18,475 bases of DNA from Apophysomyces variabilis (Eukaryota; Mucoromycota; Mucoromycetes; Mucorales; Mucoraceae), in NCBI GenBank assembly GCA_002749535.1, contig MZZL01000092.1, forward strand, positions 63,456 through 81,930, written 5' to 3'. The translations under genes were made by a program, and so were the position numbers. A model generated the notes under the pieces. That model saw nothing but the letters and a program-made list of their open reading frames with translations, made no database searches and was not told where the DNA came from. Below, piece after piece: positions 1 through 9,981 of the stretch; the first letter of the stretch is position 1, and each line of letters begins with the position of its first letter.

Positions 1-1901
1 CTTCGATAAGCAGTTTGGTTAGGTGGGGTGTCTAACCTGACAATAGATTCTGGAATGGTACAGAATGAAGAGTTTGGTATTTTTAGATTTTCATCCAGCA
101 AGGGTTGGATCGTTTTCATTAAAAGTGTGCGTTCAGTGGGGGTGCCAACTGGTGAATTGTTTGGCTCAAGGTCGTCTTGAGGTTCTTTAGTTTCCGGTGC
201 TTTAGGTAAACTGGGTTGGTGCCAGCATACAGGTAAACCAATGAAGTGAATACCTAGGCGTGTCATAAGATCAGTACCAATGCAAATATTGGCGAGAGGA
301 TCATTTAGATCAAACACTTTGAAAGAGTGGTAGATTGTAATGTTATTGCAAACAATTTTAATGGGTGGAGTCTTTCCAACACGCGAAACAGATTTATCAT
401 GAGCTGCAAGTTTTATTGTCCCAGATTGGGGTAAAATTTTCCAACCGTTGTTCAAACAAAGAGAATGGGAAACTGTGCTGATAGTAGCACCGGAGTCCAA
501 GAGAGCTCGTAAGTTTAGGTCCTGTAAAGTGATAGGCACATAGTAAGAACCGGTTTTTTGGAATGAGTATTCCCGATCAAATGTGTGTAACTTACACATA
601 TTGCAAGAATCTGCGATGGCGGCGTCAATTTCTTCAGCGATCATCTCGATGTCTTCTTCATCTTTTTCCTCATTCTGAATGTTGTTGGCAGGTGTTTCCT
701 GAACCCGTGTTGTACGGATTGCCATGGACTTGCTGGAGCTGTTTGGAGCACCGTTACACTGATGGCCGTGGGACCATGTTGCACCACAACCTTTGTAGCA
801 CAATTTAATATTGGCGGGAACTGAAGAGGCCCGTGTTGTTGAGGAAGGTTGGGGTGTATTTCCCCCAGCAACTGAAGAAGGGCGTGCCAACTTGTCAACC
901 CGTTGACCTGGTTGCATAGTTCGTAGTGTCTCTTGTAAAACCCTGCATTCGTTTGTAGAATGCGATCCTTTACCGTGCAGACGGCAGTGCAAATCGTTGC
1001 GTTGAACAACGCGCGAAATAGATGGTTTCTGGCTCTTGTCCTCCAAATGACCCAGGTGTTGACTGTTATGCTTTTTGAGTATAACCTGAGAGTAGAGTGC
1101 TCGAGCCATTGAGGCTGCCTGGTCCACTGTGCACCTTTGTTCGGCCGGCAGGTTCACTTGAGCAAGCTTGACTTGCTGACAGAGTTCCGGAAGCAAAGAA
1201 TTGGTAAAAAGAATGGCCATTACACGATCATCTTTAACACCAGCTTCACGACGGGCTTTATGAAATCGATCTGTATACTTCTCAACCGATTCAGCTCTTG
1301 ACATGCGCATACTGATCAATTCCTGGGTGAAATTGGCTTGTCTCTCAGCATCGTTTATGCTATACTTTTGTAGTAAAGTGTTACAGGCATAGGACCAAGG
1401 CTGGTGGGGCATTCTTCGGAGATGTGCATCAAACCATGAGCGTTGCTCAGGGGACAGTGTGCGCGGCAATAGGCGGTGCTAATTGTCATCGAGTTCTTGA
1501 CCATAGGAAATTATGATGTCTTCAAACTTGTCGAGACATTCTTGAATGGAAGTAAATACAGTCTTCGTTTGGTCAACGACATTGCCAGTCCATTGCAAGA
1601 GGGGAAGTTCCTTTGGGACCACATATGGAGCACGGTACACTGTATGCTTGGGTTTTTCCTTGACGCTAATAAGCTTCTTCCTTGTTTCCACCAACATGTC
1701 TAGGTCTTGGCTTTTTTCCTGGTAAGCTCTATGAGCTGCTTCTTTTTCTTCTGATGTAATTGCCGGCGAAGCAATTCTTTCACCCAACTCCATTAACTGC
1801 AGAGAGACTTCCTCAATGGATGCAGTAATTCTTTGATTGACAGAGGACTGGCCAGGGTGGGAGTCGCCGCTAGTACTAATGGATTGAGATTCGATGTCCA
1901 T
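1..1901 (-). pseudogene. gag-protease region of family-1 LTR retrotransposon, one in-frame stop, partial
   Basis: Read on the minus strand, one frame is open from the first in-frame ATG (1901-1899) to the left edge except for a single TAG at 1481-1479, after the residues GQELDDN. Downstream of the stop the frame shows a gag-like helical region, a CRLHGKGSHSTNEC putative zinc motif (986-945), a second Cys/His cluster CYKGCGATWSHGHQC (800-756), then a retropepsin with LLDSGAT (Asp codon at 497-495) and a flap-side ICIGTDL motif. It ends in the linker expected before RT. This is the capsid/nucleocapsid and protease part of a retroelement polyprotein. The stop probably arose by C-to-T from a CAG codon, or would need readthrough; I favour a pseudogene. 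The minus-strand ORF at 1009-641 is a shadow in another frame. Family assignment rests on motifs only. Confidence 0.85.
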
Positions 1902-1988
1902 GTCAGATGGCAAGGGCTTGAAGGTTGCGATTGCGACATGCTTCAGAAAACAAAGAAAAAAAAAGGGATAGTATTCGCTTAAAAAAAA
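1902..1988 (-). other. Leader between 5' LTR and gag of family 1 (primer-binding region)
   Basis: On the minus strand the LTR ends in CGTCA and is followed by eight T, AAGCGAATACTATCCC, a second T-rich run and the gag start. No TGG, the usual start of a tRNA-type primer-binding site, follows the LTR. A 7-nt stretch TAAGCGA could pair with TCGCTTA inside the LTR. An ATG in this leader is out of frame with gag. Confidence 0.5.
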
Positions 1989-2340
1989 TGACGTATAAAA
2001 CGAAAATAACAGGACGCTAAGAATAAGCGAGACTGAAAAAGATGTTCTTTATTTCACGAATGACTGTTCTCTTTAAATATCTTTAGAAACGCGTGTGGGT
2101 AAAAGCAGGTTGGGGTAGTTACTAATATCTTTTATAAAATCTGTATGATCGGTAATGACACATTAATCTTCTGTCTTTTGATATTCTGTGTCCACTAGGG
2201 TCCCAGCAACAGATGAATAGATTATGAAGATGTTAGTGTAACCTGATCCATACAGGCATTATAGCTGATATGTTCACTGACAGTCTAGACCTGATGTTTT
2301 ATCCACTGAATATAGTGATGTAATTATGTCAGATATGACA
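1989..2340 (-). repeat. Family-1 5' LTR (352 bp)
   Basis: The reverse complement begins TGTCATATCTGACA and ends ATACGTCA, and matches the solo LTR at 18017-18368 over its full 352 bp with nine differences by eye, all transitions. It carries a TATTTAAA box with AATAAA about 26 bp downstream. Its orientation agrees with the minus-strand gag that follows. Confidence 0.93.
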
Positions 2341-2341
2341 C

Positions 2342-3856
2342 AGCTATACTCTGGATGTATGGACTAATGATTACTTTGTTGCCTTTCTCAGTGTTACAGC
2401 CCATTGGATTACTAGCAATTAGAAGCAGAAGTCTATTGTGATTAGATTTAAACCAATTCAGGGCACCCACTCTACATCAAATTTGGCAGATGTGTTTTTG
2501 AAGGTTCTTGATCGCATGCATACAAAATCAAAATCATTCTTCATCATGACAGACAATGTGTCTATGATGCTTGCCATGGCAAGAAAAATAGAGCAATGAC
2601 TTGGTCAGAATATTTTCAATATGGCAAAAAACCATGTACCATGTATTAGACACATTATCAACCTAGTTGTGCAGACAGTAATCAAGGATAGATTAAAGGT
2701 AGAAGCTCTAGTTGACAGTGAAAGTGATGCTGCATTTAATATAGACAGGCCTGTTTATGAAGGAGATAATCCTATCAGTAAGTTTATTCCCACTAAAGTC
2801 AAACTGTTTCCTTACTGTTCTTTTCAATTATATGTAGGTGAAATTCTGAATTATCTCAGAAAAGAAATTGTGAAAATGCACTCATCTTCTTAATGGCATA
2901 AACTGTTCCATAGATGTGTTCACATGAATAATAGTGACAATGCAAATGGAAATAGCAAAATAGAACTGGCCATTGATGTTAGAATTTGATAGAACTCAAC
3001 ACTAAAGATGATTGAGACAGCATTAGAACTTTGACATGCTTACAACTCTATATACAGCTTACTTCTCAATGAGCTTCAACAGTTTGTGCTTTTTTCTAGT
3101 GATTGGGAACATATGCAAGAGCTCTAGGAATTCTTAAAACCATTTGAATATTTTACCAAGCTTTTGTCTGCTTCATATTACCTATCTATCAATTACACCA
3201 TCCTTACATATAATAAGCTGTTTGATCATGTAGATAATTATGCAAAAAAAAGCCTAACTGTGATAAGGAATTTCTATTGAATGTACAAGGAGTTTTATCA
3301 TTAATTTGTATACTTCATTATTATATAGAGCCCAATATTACATAATAGCACCAAACTTGCCTTTGAGAAGATGTACAAGTATTACTCCAAGACTGAAGCA
3401 GCACTGTATGCTATCAGTACAGTGATGGATCCTAGAATAAAGGACAAATACTAGAAGGAGAATGGCTGGGAGGAAGAATACATTGCATTATCTATGCGTC
3501 AAGTATACCAGGTCTGGGACAATTACTTCAAGTCTCAGGAGTCAAGTAGCAATTTGCAATAGCTAGTCTCTGACATATTTAAACTATTCCACACAAAGCA
3601 ATTGAAAGATGAGCTTGAGGTGTATCTTGCAAAAAGTACAAGCACTGATGACATGGATGTTCTTGAGTATTGGAAGCATTATACCATTAAGTGGGTATCT
3701 TTAGCATAGATGGTAAGATGGTATTTGGCTATTCTAGCATCTTTAGTACCATCAGAGCATTGTTTTTCACAGGTGAAGTTTTTTGTTCCCTTTGAGCATA
3801 ATTGTCTAAACCCTGACACTATTAAGAAGCTGATATTGAGCAATTTGTGGTGGTGA
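2342..3856 (+). pseudogene. hAT transposase pseudogene (5' truncated, many stops, no net frameshift)
   Basis: One frame gives a recognisable hAT transposase for about 500 codons although it holds about thirteen premature stops. In order: TLDVWTNDY and the following strand near 2350 (start of the RNase H-like catalytic core), GTHSTSNL, FFIMTDN, the CIRHIINLVVQ motif near 2642, an NSTLKMIETALEL segment near 3000, FLKPFEYFTKLLS near 3130, VMDPRIKDKY near 3425, and the C-terminal dimerisation region with DVLEYWKHY, LVPSEHCFS near 3750 and a terminal NLWW before TGA at 3854-3856. Such enzymes cut and paste their transposon. The N-terminal BED finger and first catalytic residues are missing, beyond the LTR insertion at 2340. 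Many stops sit where the family has Trp or Arg, as expected from TGG-to-TAG/TGA and CGA-to-TGA changes. The longest open piece, 2621-2893, is only part of it. Confidence 0.88.
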
Positions 3857-4374
3857 TCGCTTTCCTAGAGAATACTTAGTAACTTATATATATATATAAT
3901 AAACCTATCTTTGCCTACCTTAAAATATTCTTTGCCATAAAAGAGAATAGAACTTTTTTTTCATAACACATCTTTTTTATATGTCAAAATGATGACATCT
4001 TTTCTTCACTGAATGTTTGTGCTTTTTCTTCTTTTCTCTATTCTTGCTTTACTCTTACTTTTCTTAAAAACTTGACAAAGTATGCCTTATTTCTATATAT
4101 TAGAAGTAATAACAGAAGTTTTTTTACTCTTGTCTATAGCTCACATTACTTTTAAGACAGACCTTATATACAATTACTCCATTATAGCAATCCTAATAAA
4201 AACATCTAAAACTTATACAACACCATGCTTAAACCTTTCTATTCAACTGAATCAAAATTAGAAATGTAGTTAAAACTTCATGTATATTTTTATAGGTTAA
4301 AATTGGTTAATATAACTTTCCAATGCTGCATTGTTATATATACTCTTAAGATCTCTTTTCACTTAAATAATGTT
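3857..4374. other. AT-rich, non-coding inner part of the hAT 3' region
   Basis: No coding frame of note. The stretch has short AT runs (tatatatata near 3886) and T-rich tracts. It lies between the transposase stop and the subterminal repeats, and is probably the untranslated 3' part of the transposon. Confidence 0.5.
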
Positions 4375-4476
4375 CCACTTGACTCAAGTTAACTTATAAC
4401 TTAAGTCAAGTCAAAGCAAGTCAACTCAAGTCAACTTTTTCTTTGACTTGAGTCAACTTAACTCATGGTGAACCCT
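4375..4476. repeat. hAT subterminal repeats and 3' terminal inverted repeat
   Basis: A dense set of copies of the 9-mer TCAAGTCAA/TTGACTTGA and close variants lies in both orientations. It includes a hairpin with 11-bp arms at 4424-4434 and 4443-4453 (ACTCAAGTCAA / TTGACTTGAGT). Immediately outside is ACTCATGGTGAACCCTA, whose reverse complement begins TAGGGTTCACC. Clustered short subterminal repeats are typical transposase-binding sites of hAT elements; binding here is inferred. Confidence 0.7.
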
Positions 4477-4759
4477 ATGTCAACCTATGACCTGCTGGGC
4501 CACTATATCTGGGCTACTTCTTGGACTAATACCTAGTAGTCTGGTAATATATAGGCTGAGTTCTGAGTTATCTTAGCTTAGTTATAAGCCCTAGATATAC
4601 TTAAGAGACAGATATTATATATAATTATTATAACATATTATATCCAGTTTTATACACTATATTATTAACTTAAAAATTATTTGATTGCTTTTATTTTTTA
4701 TTTATACTCTATTTCTTATGATTTTGATGCCAATTCCATGTCAATGTTGGTCCTGTGTA
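4477..4759. other. AT-rich spacer without recognised features
   Basis: I see no gene, RNA or repeat here. ORFs starting in this stretch run through the tandem repeat and the tRNA and are not credible genes. Confidence 0.5.
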
Positions 4760-4831
4760 CGTCTGAAAAAAGTACAGCGTCTGAAAAAAGTACAGCATCT
4801 GAAAAAAGTACAGCGTCTGAAAAAAGTACAG
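4760..4831 (+). repeat. Four 18-bp tandem repeats
   Basis: Four head-to-tail units of CGTCTGAAAAAAGTACAG occur at 4760, 4778, 4796 and 4814. The third differs at one base (CATCTG). The array ends 21 bp before the tRNA-Gly gene, so it lies in the upstream flank where Pol III factors sit. No protein meaning is likely. There are no spacers, so it is not a CRISPR. Confidence 0.95.
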
Positions 4832-4852
4832 CACATTGATGAAAACATCGAA

Positions 4853-4923
4853 GCGCGGATGGTTAAGTGGTATAATCTTCGCCTGCCACGCGAAGGGCCC
4901 GGGTTCGATTCCCGGTTCGCGCA
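4853..4923 (+). tRNA. tRNA-Gly(GCC)
   Basis: A 71-nt gene without intron folds as a cloverleaf. Acceptor GCGCGGA pairs with TTCGCGC and the discriminator is A. The D arm is GTTA-AGTGGTA-TAAT. The anticodon arm is TTCGC-CTGCCAC-GCGAA with anticodon GCC at loop positions 3-5. The variable loop has 4 nt, and the T arm is CCGGG-TTCGATT-CCCGG. The internal Pol III A box (in the D arm) and B box (GGTTCGATTCC) are present. No CCA is encoded, as in eukaryotic genes. It decodes GGC and GGU. Its downstream flank is loaded with LTR insertions. Confidence 0.96.
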
Positions 4924-4941
4924 ATTATTTATTGCTGAGAA

Positions 4942-4948
4942 TTTTTTT
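4942..4948 (+). terminator. Pol III oligo-T terminator of the tRNA
   Basis: A run of seven T starts 19 nt after the tRNA 3' end, which is a standard Pol III stop. The next LTR begins 7 bp beyond it. Confidence 0.85.
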
Positions 4949-4951
4949 GTT

Positions 4952-4955
4952 GTTG
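4952..4955. repeat. Left target-site duplication (gttg)
   Basis: gttg directly precedes LTR1 and recurs at 15326-15329 directly after LTR3. Confidence 0.7.
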
Positions 4956-5272
4956 TGTCGTAACACAAACTGTTTCACCAATCACGGTCAAGAGCTTAAG
5001 ATGGTAATCTTCGGCCCTCTTCCAAAAATGTCATGAACTACAAGAAGTACTCTCGGTTATCGACTTTGATTTAATGCTCTCAATTGGTTTCCTTTTGCAT
5101 CCCATTGCCGACAAGGATTACATAATGTAGCTAGAATCAAAAGATATAAATATTAGACAGACAAGACAGAATAAACAGCATCCTTTTATCTATTGTTTAT
5201 TTTATTCATTGGACTCGTCGATCATCCTTGAAGATCTTGTGCAGACTATTTCAGATCGGGATTGACACGACA
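4956..5272 (+). repeat. LTR1 of the tandem array (317 bp)
   Basis: It runs from TGTCGTAACAC to GATTGACACGACA with 6-bp inverted ends (TGTCGT/ACGACA). It has a TATAAATA box at 5145-5152 and AATAAA about 25 bp further on. It differs from LTR2 and LTR3 at four sites, each time with T or A where they have C or G; three of the four are CpG sites. Confidence 0.96.
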
Positions 5273-5274
5273 TT

Positions 5275-5286
5275 TGGTAGCTGATG
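5275..5286 (+). promoter_or_regulatory. Primer-binding site of unit 1
   Basis: TGGTAGCTGATG lies 2 nt after the LTR. It is complementary to a tRNA end of the form CATCAGCTACCA. An A:U first acceptor pair and this end suit an initiator tRNA-Met, the usual primer of Ty1/Ty3-like elements; the tRNA itself is not in the window. Confidence 0.8.
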
Positions 5287-5296
5287 AAAAATTTTC

Positions 5297-8200
5297 ATGG
5301 AAGCAGAATTGCAAACTGTTAAGAATATATCGTTGCTTACTGAAGAAGACAAAAACCACTTCGAAATCGAAGAACGCGTACAAAGCCTTTTACCCTCGGA
5401 GCTTATCAAGGAATATCAAAAATATCGTTCAGTGAACCGTGTACCTGAAGAACTTCGTCTCAAATCATCTGCCACTCGGGAACGTCACTGGACACAACTC
5501 GCATACAAGTTTGCACTTAAATTCACAACTGCACAAGCACCACATCTGATCCACCTACTTCAAGATCCGCGCACTGACAACCAAAGCTCTTTACAAAGTC
5601 AAGTAATGGAAGAAGCGTCAACAACTCTGGCTGGGATCCGTATTCCACACCAGATAACTATCAAGGTGATCGTGTCGCAAGCACTATTGATAATTGGGTG
5701 ATGGCTATGGAACGATATTTGAACTTGTATGACATGACCGAAGAACGTCGCCTTGCGGTTGCAGTAACCTTTCTCCGAGGTCGTGCTCTCACATGGTGGA
5801 ACCGGTTGGTGATGGACTCTCGCGACCCAAAAACATGGACCAAATTCAAGGAGGAACTAGTCACCCAATTCCGACCGGCATACTCGGTACAGACTGCCCG
5901 TCGCCGCCTTAGAGAATTACGCCAAGTTGGCTCAGTCAGTGATTACGTGGATGCCTTTCAGGATATTCTCTTGGAGCTACCATCTGTGACCGATGATGAA
6001 GCATTAGATCGATTCGTGTCGGGTTTGAAACCAGCAGTTTGTAGCCATGTTACAGAAAGAGATCCATTGGACTGTGACGATGCCATCCGCATTGCTTTAG
6101 CATACGAGACTGGTCGCCGCATTGGCTATGGAGGATCAACTGACTTGGGAAGAACTTCTGCGGAGACAAGGAATGACGATGTAATGCCTATGGATCTAAG
6201 TGCCCTGGTTGCAGCCACGATACGGCAGTTGAATTTCTCAGGACAACGACAGGGATCAGCATTTCCAGGGGACCAGAGGACAACATCATCAAGCATCACC
6301 TGTCATTGGTGTGGAAAACGGGGACATGTGCTAAAACGCTGCCGGGAACGTACTCGCACCTTCCGAGAAATGGATATGCAGCGTCGTCAAAGACATCGAC
6401 CTACGCAGGCTCAAGTCCATGCAACAATCGCGCAGGATGAAACTGCTGTCATAGAATGTGATGATAACAATAGATCCAAAGAAATAAAAGATCAGCTTTT
6501 GTCCAACTATTCTGAGGATCGATCTATATCATCTATAAACACATCTATGATTTCGCCTGACTCCGGATTTTTTCAAGCAATGAATGCCATGGCCACCAAC
6601 AATCTCCCCTTGTATCAGTTCACAGTGGCTGGAAAAAGCTTCCTAGCTCTTATTGATAGTGGTGCAAGCACCAATTATATCAGTCCTCGAGTAGCTCCTT
6701 TTGCAAAGGTGTCAAGTTTGCCCACAACGCAATCGGTGGAAACCGCAAATGGTCAGCTTTCAAGTATTATTGGCAAGGCACTGCTCTCTGGTTTACTTGG
6801 CGGCTATCATACAACGTTTGAAGCGTTTGTGTTCGACTCAAAATTCGATGTAATCTTGGGTAACACCTGGCTCCAACAAGTGGCTCCTTTGCCAAACTGG
6901 GCGGAACGCACATGGACTATACGGGATGACCAGCAAACCTACGTACTCCACCCAGCCGGATCCACAAAGGGCTCCTCTGAAACAGCTCATCTACTTCTGT
7001 CCGCTAAGCAAGTCGAGAAAGTTCTACGGAAAGAGCAGGCCCAGTGTTTCTTGATACATCCGCAAGGGTTGATGGATCAAAAGGACGTCGATGATAACTG
7101 GATCAAGCCTCTTATATCTGAATTCCCGGATGTGTTCTGCGAAGACGTTACAGGATTGCCTCCAGAACGTGAAGTTCAGCATGTAATCGAGACACACGGA
7201 GCTGCTCCCATCAATCGTCCACCATATAAGATGAGCCCATGCGAGTTGGATGAATTACAGCGACAATTGGCAGACCTGTTAAAGAAGGGTCATATTCAAC
7301 CAAGTTCGTCTCCATGGGGTGCACCGATCCTGTTCGTCAAGAAGAAAAACGGGGAGATGCGTATGTGCGTTGATTATCGAGCACTGAACAAAGTTACCAT
7401 ACGGCAAAGTCACCCATTACCAAGAATTGACGAATGCCTTGACCGGCTCCAAGGTGCATGTTATTTCTCTTCACTGGATCTCAAGTCTGGTTATCATCAA
7501 GTCAGAATACAGTCTAGTGATGTTCCGAAAACGGCGTTTAACACTCGCTACGGCCAATTTGAGTTCCTCGTACTTCCATTTGGCCTCACCAATGCTCCGC
7601 CCACGTTTCAACGCTTGATGAACTCCGTTCTGCATGACTGTCTGGACAAGTTCGCCCTGGTCTACCTAGACGATATCCTGGTTTTCAGCAAGACAAAAGA
7701 AGAACATGAGATCCATGTACGGCACGTGTTGAAGAAACTACAAGAAGCCAAGCTGATTGTGAACCAGAAGAAATGTACCTTTGCCAAAACAGAATTGGAT
7801 TTCTTGGGTTTCCAGGTGTCAAGTAAAGGGATCTTACCATCCCAACAAAAAGTCAAGACCATCCAGGAATGGCCGGTTCCCACAAATGTGCAAGAAGTGC
7901 GGCAATTTATCGGTCTAGCTCAACACTATAGACGATTTATTCCAGGGTTTGCTACTATTGCAACACCAATCACTGATTTGACGAAGGGGACTGGTGCCAA
8001 GCAGAGACCCATTGAGTGGACCCAACAATGCCAGCACAGTTTCGACCTACTCAAAAGCAAGCTCATCCAAGCACCGGTACTACAGACACCTAATATGTCA
8101 AAACCTTTCAGGATCGAAACAGATGCTTCTGACTATGGGATTGGTGCAGTTCTGTTGCAAACGGACAATGATGACAATTGGCACCCGATCGCTTATGAAT

Positions 8201-9867
8201 CAAAGAAGTTTTCCATGGCAGAACGCGCATATCCGGCTCAGGAGAGGGAATTGCTTGGTGTGCTCCACGCTCTACGCACTTGGCGCTGTTTCATCGACTC
8301 TGCTGAACGAAATTACACAGTCTATGTGGATCACCTCTCCCTGCAATGGCTGCGCGACCAGAAAACCCCAACGCCTCGCTTGGTATGCTGGATCAACGAA
8401 CTAGAATTGTACAACCCTGATATTCAGTACAAGCCCGGTGTGGAGAACACAGTGCCTGATGCCCTTTCCCGTGTCGATGGTGTGAACTGCGAGCCTGCCC
8501 TAGAAAGCATCGAACCGAAATACCTGTACACTGCCATTAGCATTGATGAAACTAAAGACCCGCTCAAGGACTGGCCGCGGTTTTATGTGCAAGATCCGGA
8601 CACCTGGCCTACCATCATAAGGACCAAGCTGGAAAAGAATCAACAACACTTTGTTGTGCGAGACAAGATGATTTATTATCGGCCAAAACTGAACAGCACT
8701 CAAGAATATCGATACGTCCAGTTCTCACGGCGCGCTGATTTAGTGGAAGACTTTCACAAAGGTTTTGGTCATACAGGAAGCAGTACATTGATTGACTTAA
8801 TGAAGCGTCGTTGGTGGTGGCCTGATATGCAAAGCGACATCCAGAATTGGCTCAAGACGTGCCCTCAATGCCAGTTGTCTGCAAATGAAGACCGACTTCA
8901 GCACAAGGCTCCAATGCATTTACTGGACGTTTCTGCCGCCTTTTCCCGTTGGCACTTAGACTTCGTGGGTGAACTACCAGAGACAGACAACGGCAATCAT
9001 TGGATCTTAGTTGCCGTGGATTACTCCACAAATTGGCCGATTGCCCGTGCGGTGCCTGAAGCAACTGGAGGAGAAATTGTCAAGTTCATATATGAAGAAA
9101 TTGTACTCCATTTTGGTTGCCCAGACAAAATCTTGACGGATCGCGGTGCAAATTTTATGTCGAAGGTTGTCGCACACTACGTTCATTTGTTGAGGACAAA
9201 CCACACTCTGACTTCCGCCTTCCACCCACGCACCAATGGGAAATGTGAAAGATTAAACCAAACACTAAAGAAGATGCTCAAGAAGTATGTAAACGGCGAA
9301 GTACACAACTGGGACAAGTATCTCAACACCGCTCTATGGGCTTGCCGAATACGTAAACATTGGACTACAGGCTTCAGTCCATTCTTTCTAACTTATGGCC
9401 GTGAACTGAAAATTCCTGGAGACGTCAGTAACCCTCTCATTCGCGTATCAGAACAAGAGCCTGCCCCTGAACTGCTTGCCGATGACGCATTGACGTATCT
9501 ATGAAAACTAAGAGAAGCACGCACAACCGCTGAAATCCGGGTTCGAAGGAATGCTGAAGCAGATAAAAAACGCTGGGATACCGCCATGAAAACGGAGACG
9601 CAAATCTTCAATGTTGGTGACCTAGTACTGTTACGCCACGAAAGCAAAAAGGGACTAGAATTCTCTTGGATGGGACCATACACCGTCCTAAACCGCAACC
9701 TGGAATCCGACACATATCAATTACAAGAAGTACAAGGGAAGACTTACTCATCATGGGTCCACACCGATCGCCTTCGCCCTGCTACAGTTACAGACAAGAC
9801 CGCCAACAAATTTTGGTATATTCCACGGATCTCTCGCGCACACAATGCATCCGACAACACAACCTGA
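5297..9867 (+). pseudogene. Gag-Pol of unit 1, broken by a 1-nt deletion and a nonsense codon
   Basis: This is the same polyprotein as the intact copy at 10323-14894. It opens at the ATG 5297. At about 5648 one C is missing from a CCACCACC run, so the first piece ends at 5701 after 134 residues. The original frame resumes just upstream and runs from about 5698 through gag, zinc knuckle, protease, RT, RNase H and integrase core to a TGA at 9502-9504, where the other copy has CGA (Arg). The last 121 codons (9505-9867) with the GPY module are still in frame. It would not give a normal Gag-Pol protein. Other changes include Arg-to-Cys before the RNase H end and Arg-to-His and Arg-to-Trp in integrase. 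All but one of the substitutions against the other copy are transitions, and this copy nearly always holds T or A. Confidence 0.95.
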
Positions 9868-9981
9868 ATTTTTTTTTTCTCTTTCCCTATTCCTGTGTTG
9901 TTTTACCTTGGTTATTTTTTCTTTCTTTCGTACATTACTACTGGTTGCTCGAGGTCGACCAACATTCTCGGGAGAGGATAT
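9868..9981 (+). other. 3' untranslated part and polypurine tract of unit 1
   Basis: A T-rich stretch follows the stop, and the segment ends in the polypurine tract GGGAGAGGA (9970-9978) three bases before LTR2. This is the usual plus-strand primer site. Confidence 0.8.

Larger units (their letters stand above)
1..2340 (-). mobile_element. Family-1 LTR retrotransposon, 5' part, runs off the left edge
   Basis: A minus-strand LTR retrotransposon enters at its 5' LTR (1989-2340), continues through a leader of about 87 bp (1902-1988), then gag and protease (1901 down to 1). Reverse transcriptase and later domains would lie beyond the left edge. The order LTR, gag, zinc-binding motifs, retropepsin fits a Ty3/gypsy-like element, but without RT or integrase the superfamily is inferred. 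The element abuts the hAT transposase pseudogene and appears to be inserted in it; the 5 bp outside the LTR (2341-2345, cagct) would be the predicted target duplication at its unseen end. Confidence 0.85.
2341..4476 (+). mobile_element. hAT-type DNA transposon, 3' part
   Basis: A decayed hAT transposase (2342-3856) is followed by about 500 bp of AT-rich sequence and then a cluster of TCAAGTCAA-type subterminal repeats (4375-4460) ending in GGTGAACCCTA (about 4466-4476). Read outward-in this is TAGGGTTCACC, similar to the usual hAT terminus. The 5' half is absent because the family-1 LTR element interrupts it. The 8 bp after the proposed end (4477-4484, tgtcaacc) would be the target duplication, untestable here. 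Confidence 0.75.

Noticed and set aside
563..1009. ORFs on both strands (plus 563-808, minus 1009-641)
   Set aside because: Both are shadows. The retroelement gag-protease frame on the minus strand is a third frame with zinc and protease motifs.
4760..4831. Possible CRISPR array
   Set aside because: The units are contiguous with no spacers, and the setting is eukaryotic.
4685..5036. Overlapping ORFs around 4685-5036 on both strands
   Set aside because: Their proteins are translations of the 18-bp repeats, the tRNA gene and the LTR start; the repetitive LKKVQ-type and TLYFFQ-type sequences are not real proteins.
5297..5701. Separate gag gene with programmed frameshift in unit 1
   Set aside because: The second unit reads through without a shift, and the difference is one missing C in a CCACCACC run; it is a mutation, not a recoding site.
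7427..8404. Alternative-frame ORFs inside pol of unit 1 (7427-7618, 7883-7662, 7994-8404 and others) and their counterparts in unit 2
   Set aside because: They are preserved in both units only because the units are nearly identical, and they overlap RT and RNase H in other frames. No independent evidence supports them.
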